Below are positions 52,322-61,700 of a stretch of DNA of 64,000 nt, piece by piece. Under the pieces are notes generated by a model. The model was not told the DNA's origin. It saw nothing but the letters and a program-made list of their open reading frames with translations, and did not search any database. Positions within the stretch are counted from its first letter, which is position 1; each line of letters begins with the position of its first letter. This DNA comes from Mycobacterium szulgai (lineage in GTDB: Bacteria; Actinomycetota; Actinomycetes; Mycobacteriales; Mycobacteriaceae): assembly GCF_002116635.1 (NCBI RefSeq), contig NZ_LQPW01000174.1, positions 1 to 64,000 on the forward strand, given 5' to 3'. A program made the position numbers and the translations under genes.

Positions 52322-55300
52322 CTAGGGGCCGAGCTCCTCGTCGAGGATGGCGAACAGTTGGCTCTCGGAGGCGGCGGTGATGTCCTCGTCGTCGGGTGCC
52401 GGCTCGGGTGCCGGACGCGGGGCGGTCAGATCGGTCACGATCGCCTGCAGCCGCTTGCCCAGGTGCGACTTGTCTTCGGGGCTCCACTCGGGCTGGCTGA
52501 CCAGCGAGTCGAGCTCGCGGGCAATATCGTTGAAGCGCGCCAACAGGTTTGCTTCGTTGCCGGCGACGCCGGACGCTTGGCCTGCTTGGTTGGGGGCCGC
52601 GCTGAGCTGGGTGTCGAGATGTTCGGCGAGTGCGGCGGGCGTGGGGTAGTCGAAGATCACGGTGGGCGGCAGCGTGAGCCCGGTGGCGGTCTTGAGGCGG
52701 TTGCGCAGTTCCACGGCGGTCAGTGAGTCGAAGCCGAGTTCCTGAAACGCTTTGTGCGCGTCGATATCTGGGCTGCTGGCATGTCCGAGCACCGCGATAG
52801 CGTTGGTACACACCAGCTCGATGAGTTCGCGCTGACGCTGCTCGGCCGTGAGCCCGTGCAGCCGGGAGATCAATCCCGACATCGACATCGACGCGTCGCC
52901 GGCCGCGACTGAACGCCGCGCCACCGGGCTGGTAATCAACCCACTGAACAGCGGGGGCACCGCCGATCCGGCGGCGGCAAGGGCGGCACGGTTCAGCGGC
53001 GTGGCCGCCAGCACGGCCCGATCGGACAGCAGCGCGTTGTCGAGGAATCCCATCGCCCGCTCGGTGCTCAGCGGCGCCAGCCCGACCCGGCTCATCCGGG
53101 CCCGATCCCGCTCCCCCAGGTGTTGCGTCATCGCTGAGGCTTCCTCCCACAACCCCCAGGCCACCGACACTCCCGTCAAACCCTGCGAGCGTCGATGCAC
53201 TGCCAGCGCATCCAGAAAGGCATTCGCCGCGGCGTAATTGCCCTGCCCCGGGGCACCCACGAGCCCCGAAAGCGAGGAAAACAGCACGAACACAGCCAGA
53301 TTCAGATCCTTGGTGAGTTCGTGCAGGTTCCACGCACCGTCGGCTTTAGCCCGCAACACGGTATCGAGCCGCTCAGGTGTCAACGAATCGATCAGCGCGT
53401 CGTCGATGATTCCCGCTGCGTGGAACACCGCGGTTAGATCCGGGTGCGCCGCCACCAGGCCGGCCACCTCGTCGCGCTCGGCCACATCGCAGGCCACGAC
53501 CCGTGCTTCGGCGCCCGCCTCGGCCAGCTCGGCCACCAGATCCGCCGCCCCCTCGGCGTGTTCACCGGCCCGACTGACCAGGACCAGCCGTCGCACCCCG
53601 TACCGGCTCACCAAATGACGCGCCACCGCCGCACCGGCCATCCCGGTGCCACCGGTGATCAATACCGTGCCTTTTGTCCAGGCATCCGGCATGGTCAGCA
53701 CCACCTTGCCGATGTGGCGGGCCTGACTCAAGAACCGATAAGCCTCCGGGGCCAGGCGAACGTCCCAGGTTTTGACCGGAAGCCGTTGCAGCGCGCCATC
53801 TTCGAACAAACGCATCAAGTCGGCCAGCATCTGCTCGATCTGTTGCGGGCCGGCCTCCATCAAATCGAACGCCCGATACGCCACCCCCGGATGATCCTGG
53901 GCAATGACCTGTGGGTCCCGGATGTCGGTCTTGCCCATCTCGATGAAGCGGCCGCCCCGCGGCATCAGCCGCAACGACGCGTCGTTGAACTCGCCGGCCA
54001 GCGAGTTCAGCACCACGTCCACCCCGCTTCCGCCGGTCACCAGAAAGAACTTGTCCTCGAACGCCAGGGTGCGCGAATCGGCGATGTGATTGTCATCGAA
54101 TCCCATGGCCCGCAACGTGCTCCACTTACCGCGACTGGCAGTGGCGAACACCTCGAGCCCCCACAGCCGGGCGAGCTGCACAGCGGCCATCCCCACTCCG
54201 CCGGCGCCGGCGTGGATGAGCACCGACTCCCCAGGCTGTACGTTCGCCAACACCCGCAGCGCGTAATAGGCCGTCAAGAACACGGTGGGGGTAGCTGCGG
54301 CTTCGGTCATGGACCAGCCCGTGGGGACCTTGGTCACCAACCGCGCGTCTACCACGGCCTCCGACCCGGCCAGTCCCAACAGCCCCAACACCGGTTCGCC
54401 GACTGACAAGCCGGTGACTTCCGGACCGACCTCGGTGATCACCCCAGCCCCTTCGGCTCCCACCTCCGCCATCCCGGGATACATACCCAGCGCCACCAGC
54501 ACGTCGCGGAAGTTGACTCCCAGTGCCTGCACCGCGACTCGCACCTGGCCCGGGGCCAGCTCCGCAGCGGGACATGGCACCAGTGCCAGTTCCTCGAAGG
54601 TGCCGCCGGCACCGGCGGTAAGGCGCCATCCGCCCTCGGCATCGGGCACCTGCAATACCGGCTCCGGACCCAGCGGTGTCAGTCGAGCCGCATACACCTT
54701 TCCGGCGCGGATCACCAATTGCGGTTCGTTGCAAACGATTACGTCCCGGACATCCAGTGAACCATCGGTGTCGACCAACACCACTCGACCGGGATGCTCG
54801 GCCTGGGCCGAGCGCACCAAACCCCACGCCGCCGCAGCGGCCAGATCGGTTACGTCTTCACCCGCCAGCGCGACGGCCCCGTGGGTCAGCACGACGAACG
54901 GCTCAACTCGCTCCTCGGCCAGTGCGGACTGCACGGCCGCCAGCGCCCGATGCGCGACGGCGTGTACCGACTCCACGTTGTTGGCTGTGGACTCCAGCTC
55001 GAAGATCTCCGGGGTTACGCCGGTGTCGTTGCCGGGTGGCGACACCGGCGACCAGACCACCTCGAGCAGCCCGCGACTGGCCGTATCAACACCGGCCATA
55101 GCCGTCGACAACTGCTCCGCCGATACCGGACGCATGACCAGGGCCCGCACCGACAACACCGGCGCGCCGGTTGGGTCGGCCAAGTCCACCGACACCGCCC
55201 CGTCGCCGGCCGGCGCGATCCGCACCCGCACCCGCGACGCGCCCGCGGCATGCAGCGAAACACCCTGCCACGAAAACGGCAGTAACGTCGCCTGGGTCTG

Positions 55301-58300
55301 CTCGCCCATCCCCATCGCATGCAACGCCGCGTCCAGTACCAGGGGGTGAATGCCGAAGCCGGCCAACGTGACTCCCGCATCGGCGGGGACGGCGACCTCA
55401 GCGAATATCTCCGAGCCCCGTTGCCACATCGCTGCGAGACCGCGAAACGCAGGGCCGTATTCGTAGCCGCGTTCGGCCAGCCGCTCATACGCGCCGTCGA
55501 TGTCGACCGCGGTGGCGCTGGCCGGTGGCCACAGCGAAAAACTCGACGCCGCCGGGACCGGCGTGGCCGTTAACAGACCCTGTGCGTTCAGCACCCAGCG
55601 CGAATCCTGGGCATCAGCACGCGAATACACCGAGACCGGCCGCTCGCCCAACTCGTCGGCACCGCCCACCACGACCTGTAGCTGCACCCCGCCCACCATC
55701 GGCAGGGCCAGGGGTGCGACCACCGTCAGCTCCTCGACGGTCCCATAGCCCACCTCGTCGCCGGCCCGCAACGCCAGCTCCACAAAGGCCGCCCCTGGCA
55801 ACAGCACTACTCCACCGACGACATGGTCGGCCAACCACCGCTGATCCTCTGCCGACAATCGGCCCGTCAACACCACCCCGCCCGAGTCCGGCTGCTCGAC
55901 GACCGCACCCAACAAACCATGCTGAGCCCAGGCCAGTCCCATGCCGCGGATGTCGCCAGAACCCGTCGAACCCGGGGGCAGCCAGTAGGTCTGCCACTGG
56001 AAGGCGTAGGTGGGCAGGTCAACCAGCCGGCCACGGCTGCCATAAATAGCCGGCCAGTCCACCGCCGCACCCGCGGTGAACAACCGCCCCACAGCGTCCA
56101 GCACCGACGCAGTCTCCTGGCGATCCTTGCGTAACGCCGGAACCGACACCGCGTCAACCAACGACAACGACTGCTCCACGAGGGCGGTCAGCCCGCCGGC
56201 CGGGCCCATCTCGATAAACGTTGTGGCACCAGCCGATTCCAGCGACCGCACCCCGTCGGCGAACCGCACGGGACGGCGTACGTGCTCAACCCAATACTTC
56301 GCAGATCCGTAGTCCGCATCGGCGACTAGCCCAGTCACATTGGACACCAGGGTAATCTGCGGTTTTGACACGGCAATGCCGTCGGCGATCAGAGTGAACT
56401 CCTCGAGCATCGGTTCCATCAGCGACGAATGAAACGCGTGCGACACGTTCAACCGATGCACGCGGCGCCCGCGCCGGGCGAATCGATCCGCAATGCCGGT
56501 CACCGCCGCCTCACTACCCGAAATCACCACTGCGTCAGGCGCATTCACGGCGGCCAGATCTGCGCCGTCGACCAGCAGCGGCACCACTTCCTCTTCGCCG
56601 GCGGCCACCGCCACCATCGCGCCGCCGGCCGGTAACGCCGACATCAGCCTGCCGCGGGCGGCCACCAATCGCGCCGCATCAGCCAATGACAACACCCCGG
56701 CAACGTGTGCGGCCGCGATCTCGCCCACCGAATGGCCGATCATCAAATCCGGGACAATGCCCCAGCCCTGCAACAACTTTGCCAGCGCCACTCCGATCGC
56801 GAAGAGCGCCGGCTGAGCGAATTCGGTGCTCGTCAGCAGCACCTCGCCGGCCCCCCAGAGCACCTTGCGCAGCGGCAGGCGCAGGTGTGGATCAAGCGCA
56901 TCGGCCACGGCGTCGAATTCGCGGGCGAACATCGGCAACTCCGCATACAGCTGCTCGCCCATCCCGAGCCATTGCGCGCCCTGCCCGGGGAATACGAAGG
57001 CCGTCTTGCCGCCCGATCGCGCGCGGCCCACTGTCGCCTTGGTGCCAGGCTCGCCGGCTGCCACCTCCGACAGCGCCGTCAATAGCGTCTGGCGGTCGGT
57101 GCCCACCAGCACGGCACGATGTTCAAACACCGCCCGGGTTTTCACCAACGACCGGCCCACATCAACCAGGTCCACAGCGTCGTCGGCCGTCACGAACGCG
57201 AGCAGCCGCTTCGCCTGTCCGGCCAACGCCGGCGCCGACCTCGCCGACAGAATCCATGGCACTACCGACAGGTCGTTATCCGGTTCAGCGTCTGCGTTTT
57301 CGATCGGAGCCGCCGCCGGAGCCTGCTCGACGATGACGTGCGCGTTGGTCCCGCTGATCCCGAATGAGGAGACCCCCGCCCGCCGCGGCCGGTCGCCCCG
57401 CGGCCAGGGCCGCGACTCGGTCAGCACCGATACCGCGCCCGCGGACCAATCCACGTGTGGCGTCGGCACGTCGACGTGCAACGTCTTCGGCATCACGCCG
57501 TGCCGCATGGCTTGGATCATCTTGATCACCCCGGCCACCCCCGCCGCGGCGGAGGTGTGGCCGATGTTGGATTTGATCGAACCCAACCACAACGGCTCAC
57601 CGTCGGGCCGGCCTTGGCCGTAGGTGGCCAGCAGCGCCTGGGCCTCGATGGGATCGCCCAGCCGGGTGCCAGTTCCGTGCCCTTCGACTACGTCGACGTC
57701 TGCGGTGTTGAGCCGGGCGCTGGCCAGCGCAGCCCGAATCACCCGCTGCTGGGCGGGGCCGTTCGGTGCCGTGAGCCCGTTGGAGGCACCGTCCTGATTC
57801 ACCGCGGAACCGCGTATCACCGCCAGCACGGGGTGCCCCAGCCGTTGCGCGTCGGCCAGCCGTTCCAGCACCAGCACGCCGGCGCCTTCCGACCACGAGG
57901 TTCCGTCGGCGCTGCCGGCGTACGCCTTGCACCGGCCATCGGGCGCCAGCGCCCGCTGCCTGCTGAACTCGACAAACGGTGCCGGGCTGGACATTACGGT
58001 GACACCGGCGGACAGCGCCAGGTCGCACTCGCCTGATCGCAGCGACTGCGCTGCCAGATGCAACGCCACCAGCGACGATGAACACGCCGTATCCACCGAC
58101 AGCGCTGGGCCTTCCAGCCCCAGCACATACGCCACCCGGCCAGAGGCGACGCTCAACGTGGAACCCGTCAGCCCGTAGCCTTCCAACTCACCCTGTACGT
58201 GACCGCCATAGTTGTCATGGATGACTCCGGCGAATACGCCGGTGGCCGAGCCACGCAACGTTGTCGGATCAATCCCGGTGCGCTCCAATGCTTCCCACGA

Positions 58301-58690
58301 CAGCTCCAGCATCAACCGCTGCTGCGGGTCCATAGCCAAAGCCTCGTTGGGCCCGATGCCGAAGAATCCGGCATCAAACGCGGCTACCTCGTCCAGGAAC
58401 GAGCCGCGGCGGGTATACATTTTGCCGGCCGCATCCGGGTCCGGGTCGAACAATCCCTCGACGTCCCAGCCGCGATCGGCGGGAAAGTCCGCGATGGCGT
58501 CGCGCCCGGCAATGACCATCTCCCACAACGCCTCCGGCGAATCCACACCACCGGGGTACCGACAGCTCATGCCCACCACCGCCACCGGCGCGGACAACTT
58601 GGCTTCCAGCTCCGACAATCGCTTCCGGGTGTGCCGCAGATCCGCCGTAAGCCGTTTGAGGTAATCGACGTGCTTGCCGGTTTCCGGCAT
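52322..58690 (-). CDS. pks8: Highly reducing type I PKS: KS-AT-DH-ER-KR-ACP, full-length Pks8/Pks17
   Basis: 2122 residues from ATG 58690 behind AGGAG. Domains: an N-terminal helical docking segment 1-32 (HVDYLKRLTADLRHTRKRL); KS 35-460 (DTACSSSL, intact Cys); AT 555-870 (FPGQGAQW, GHSVGE, and HAFH, which predicts malonyl-CoA); DH from about 925 (LADHVVGGVVLLPG); ER near 1490 (HAGAGGVGMAAVQLA); KR near 1676 (TGGTGMAGAAVARHL); ACP near 1983 (LGFDSLTAVEL). All domains look intact, so each cycle should give a fully reduced two-carbon extension. In M. tuberculosis the same sequence is divided into pks8 and pks17. It begins 23 bp after pks7. Confidence 0.95.
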   Translation of the reverse strand: MPETGKHVDYLKRLTADLRHTRKRLSELEAKLSAPVAVVGMSCRYPGGVDSPEALWEMVIAGRDAIADFPADRGWDVEGLFDPDPDAAGKMYTRRGSFLDEVAAFDAGFFGIGPNEALAMDPQQRLMLELSWEALERTGIDPTTLRGSATGVFAGVIHDNYGGHVQGELEGYGLTGSTLSVASGRVAYVLGLEGPALSVDTACSSSLVALHLAAQSLRSGECDLALSAGVTVMSSPAPFVEFSRQRALAPDGRCKAYAGSADGTSWSEGAGVLVLERLADAQRLGHPVLAVIRGSAVNQDGASNGLTAPNGPAQQRVIRAALASARLNTADVDVVEGHGTGTRLGDPIEAQALLATYGQGRPDGEPLWLGSIKSNIGHTSAAAGVAGVIKMIQAMRHGVMPKTLHVDVPTPHVDWSAGAVSVLTESRPWPRGDRPRRAGVSSFGISGTNAHVIVEQAPAAAPIENADAEPDNDLSVVPWILSARSAPALAGQAKRLLAFVTADDAVDLVDVGRSLVKTRAVFEHRAVLVGTDRQTLLTALSEVAAGEPGTKATVGRARSGGKTAFVFPGQGAQWLGMGEQLYAELPMFAREFDAVADALDPHLRLPLRKVLWGAGEVLLTSTEFAQPALFAIGVALAKLLQGWGIVPDLMIGHSVGEIAAAHVAGVLSLADAARLVAARGRLMSALPAGGAMVAVAAGEEEVVPLLVDGADLAAVNAPDAVVISGSEAAVTGIADRFARRGRRVHRLNVSHAFHSSLMEPMLEEFTLIADGIAVSKPQITLVSNVTGLVADADYGSAKYWVEHVRRPVRFADGVRSLESAGATTFIEMGPAGGLTALVEQSLSLVDAVSVPALRKDRQETASVLDAVGRLFTAGAAVDWPAIYGSRGRLVDLPTYAFQWQTYWLPPGSTGSGDIRGMGLAWAQHGLLGAVVEQPDSGGVVLTGRLSAEDQRWLADHVVGGVVLLPGAAFVELALRAGDEVGYGTVEELTVVAPLALPMVGGVQLQVVVGGADELGERPVSVYSRADAQDSRWVLNAQGLLTATPVPAASSFSLWPPASATAVDIDGAYERLAERGYEYGPAFRGLAAMWQRGSEIFAEVAVPADAGVTLAGFGIHPLVLDAALHAMGMGEQTQATLLPFSWQGVSLHAAGASRVRVRIAPAGDGAVSVDLADPTGAPVLSVRALVMRPVSAEQLSTAMAGVDTASRGLLEVVWSPVSPPGNDTGVTPEIFELESTANNVESVHAVAHRALAAVQSALAEERVEPFVVLTHGAVALAGEDVTDLAAAAAWGLVRSAQAEHPGRVVLVDTDGSLDVRDVIVCNEPQLVIRAGKVYAARLTPLGPEPVLQVPDAEGGWRLTAGAGGTFEELALVPCPAAELAPGQVRVAVQALGVNFRDVLVALGMYPGMAEVGAEGAGVITEVGPEVTGLSVGEPVLGLLGLAGSEAVVDARLVTKVPTGWSMTEAAATPTVFLTAYYALRVLANVQPGESVLIHAGAGGVGMAAVQLARLWGLEVFATASRGKWSTLRAMGFDDNHIADSRTLAFEDKFFLVTGGSGVDVVLNSLAGEFNDASLRLMPRGGRFIEMGKTDIRDPQVIAQDHPGVAYRAFDLMEAGPQQIEQMLADLMRLFEDGALQRLPVKTWDVRLAPEAYRFLSQARHIGKVVLTMPDAWTKGTVLITGGTGMAGAAVARHLVSRYGVRRLVLVSRAGEHAEGAADLVAELAEAGAEARVVACDVAERDEVAGLVAAHPDLTAVFHAAGIIDDALIDSLTPERLDTVLRAKADGAWNLHELTKDLNLAVFVLFSSLSGLVGAPGQGNYAAANAFLDALAVHRRSQGLTGVSVAWGLWEEASAMTQHLGERDRARMSRVGLAPLSTERAMGFLDNALLSDRAVLAATPLNRAALAAAGSAVPPLFSGLITSPVARRSVAAGDASMSMSGLISRLHGLTAEQRQRELIELVCTNAIAVLGHASSPDIDAHKAFQELGFDSLTAVELRNRLKTATGLTLPPTVIFDYPTPAALAEHLDTQLSAAPNQAGQASGVAGNEANLLARFNDIARELDSLVSQPEWSPEDKSHLGKRLQAIVTDLTAPRPAPEPAPDDEDITAASESQLFAILDEELGP

Positions 58691-58713
58691 GGTTGCTCCT
58701 AGTCGGAATGGGC

Positions 58714-61700
58714 TCAGGAGCCGAGTTCTTCGTCGAGAATGGCGAAGAGCTGGCTTTCCGTGGCGTCGGTGATGTCGTCGTCGATCAGGTGGGTCAAGAT
58801 GCCGTGCAAGCGACTGTTCAGCTGCGCTTTGTCGTCGGGGCTCCAATCGGGCCGGTTGAGCAGCGTCTGCAGCTCCCGGGTGATCTCGTCGAAGCGAGCC
58901 AACAGGTCGGGTTCTTCGCTGACTGGGCGGACCGTATCGAATTGGGCGATAAGGTGTTCGGACAGCGCCGCCGGGGTGGGATAGTCGAAGATCAGGGTCG
59001 GCGGCAAGGTGAGCCCGGTCGCACTCTTGAGCCGGTTGCGCAGTTCCACAGCGGTTAACGAGTCGAAGCCGAGGTCTTGAAAAGCGCGCTGGGCGTTGAT
59101 GTCTGCCACACTCGAGCGACCCAGCACCGTTGCGGCGTTGCTGCAGACCAGCTCGCTCAGTTCGCGGCGGCGCTGCTCGGGACTCAATGCGTTCAGCCGC
59201 GACGCCAATCCCGACGTCGACACCGCGGTAGCGCTATCGAGGATGACACGTCGGATCGGGTGGGCCACCAGCCCGCTCAACAATGGCGGCACCGAGGCCC
59301 CGGCCAGGGCAGCCGGATCCAGCCGGGCGGCCAACAGCACCGGGCGGTCGGCCAGCAACGCGGTATCCAGCAATCCCAATGCCGCTTCTGTCGAAATCGG
59401 CACCAGCCCGGTGCGATTCATCCGTGCCCGGTCCCGCTCGCCCAGGTGTTGGGTCATCGTCGAAGCCTGTTCCCACAGCCCCCATGCCACCGACAACGCC
59501 GGCAACCCGCCGGCACGCCGGTGGGTCGCCAGCCCGTCCAGGAACGCGTTCGCCGCCGCATAATTGGCCTGGCCCGCGGTTCCGACGATCCCCGCCATGG
59601 ACGAAAACATCACGAAGACCGACAAATCCAGCTTCGCGGTGAGCTCGTGCAAATGCCAGGCCCCATCGACCTTGGCCCGCAACACGTTATCCACCTGCGC
59701 TGGTGTCAACCCGGTGATGGTCGCGTCATCGAGAACCCCTGCCGCATGAAACACCCCTTTGAGGGGATAGCGCGGATCCAGACCGGCGAGCAACGCAGCG
59801 ACCGCCTCGCGGTCGGCCACATCACAGGCCACGACCGCTACTTCAGCGCCGGCTTCGCGCAGGCGTGCCACCAGCTGTGCCGTTCCCGCGGCTTGTGCCC
59901 CGCTGCGGCTGGCCAGCACGACGTTGGCCACCCCATAGCGCTCCACCAGATGGGCCGCCACCGCCGAACCGGCCATTCCGGTACCGCCGGTGATCACCAC
60001 CGTGCCGCCGGCCAGTTCACCACCCGCCCCACTCAGTAGCGCACCACCGGGTCCGTCCGGCAGCGTCAGCACCACCTTGCCTACGTGACGGGCCTGACTG
60101 ACGAAGCGATAGGCCGCCGAGGCGCAGCGCACATCGAAAGCTCTGACCGGCAACGGTGTCAGCGCGCCGGCCGCCAGCAACCTGACCACCTCGGACAGCA
60201 TGGCCGCGATACGCTCCGGACCGGCTTCGATCAGATCGAAGGCGCGATACTGCACACCCCGGTACCGCTCGGCCACCACCTGCGGGTCGCGCAGGTCGGT
60301 CTTGCCCATCTCGATGAAGCGCCCGCCCGGAGTCAGCAGCCGCAGCGACGCGTCGGTGAACTCACCGGCCAGCGAGTTGAGCACCACGTCCATGCCACGA
60401 CCGCCGGTGACCGCCGAGAACTTCTCCTCGAAGTCGAGGCTACGTGAATCCGAGATATGGTCGTCGTCAAAGCCCATGGCCCGCAATGTCTCCCACTTGC
60501 CCCGGCTGGCGGTGGCGAACACCTCGAGACCCAGATGCCGGGCCAGTTGCACAGCGGCCATGCCGACGCCGCCGGTTCCGGCATGCACCAGTACCTTCTC
60601 CCCGGCCTTGACGCCGGCCAATACCGACAGGCCGTAGAACGCCGTCAAGAACACCACCGGGACACCGGCCGCCTCTACCAGCGACTGTCCCGCCGGCACC
60701 GCCGTCACGAGCCGCGCATCCACCACCGCCTCGGCGCCCACCACGCCCAGCAAACCCATCACCGCATCCCCGACCAGCAGCCCGTCCACCCCAGGACCCA
60801 CCTCCACCACCACGCCGGCGCCCTCGGCGCCCAATTCCCCACCGCCGGGATATATTCCCAACGCCACCAAGACATCCCGGAAGTTCACCCCGACGGCGGC
60901 CACCGCGACCCGCACCTGCCCAGCGGCCAGTTCGGCCCGGCCCACTGGGGCCACCACCAGATCCTCCAGCGTCCCCCCGCCGCCGACGGCCAGCTGCCAG
61001 CCCCCGGACCCAGACGGCAGCTCCAACACCGATCCGGCTCCCACCGGGGCCACCCGCGCTGCGTATGCCACGCCGGAACGAACCACCAAAGCCGGCTCAT
61101 CACAACCAACTACGTCGGCGACATCCAGCGAGCCGTCCGAATCGACCAGCACCACCCGCCCCGGGTGCTCAGCCTGAGCCGAACGGACCAAGCCCCAAAT
61201 CGCCGCACCCACCAGATCGGTGACGTCCTCGCCCGGCAGGGCCGCGGCACCACGAGTTACCAGCGCCAGCATCCCGTCCTCGGTACCGGCCAGCCAGGAC
61301 TGCAATTCGGCCAGCACTGCGTGCACGCCCCCATACACCGCGTCCAGCACCTCTGCACCGTTGCCGCCGCTGCGGGCACTCAATTCGCGCACCACCAATG
61401 GCTGATCGCCAATCCCGCTGTACGGTAATGAAATCGACGACCAGCCCACCTCCAGGAGTCGCCCACCACCAGACCCGGCACCGCCGCCAGCGGCGGTGAC
61501 GGCCGCCGACAGCACCTGTGCCGAGACCGGACGAACGACAAGCTCCCGCGCCGACAGCACCGGCAAACCGTCGGTATCGGCCAACTCCACCGACATCGCC
61601 CCCACACCCAACGGTGCCAACCTCGCCCGAACCCGCGACGCCCCGGACGCGTGCAGGCAAACGCCCTGCCAGGAGAACGGCAACATCGGCTGTTCGCCGC

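Noticed and set aside
52281..53333. Minus-strand 350-codon frame overlapping the pks8 3' end
   Set aside because: Out of frame with the intact DH-ER-KR-ACP coding sequence, and Arg/Gly-rich as expected for a shadow.
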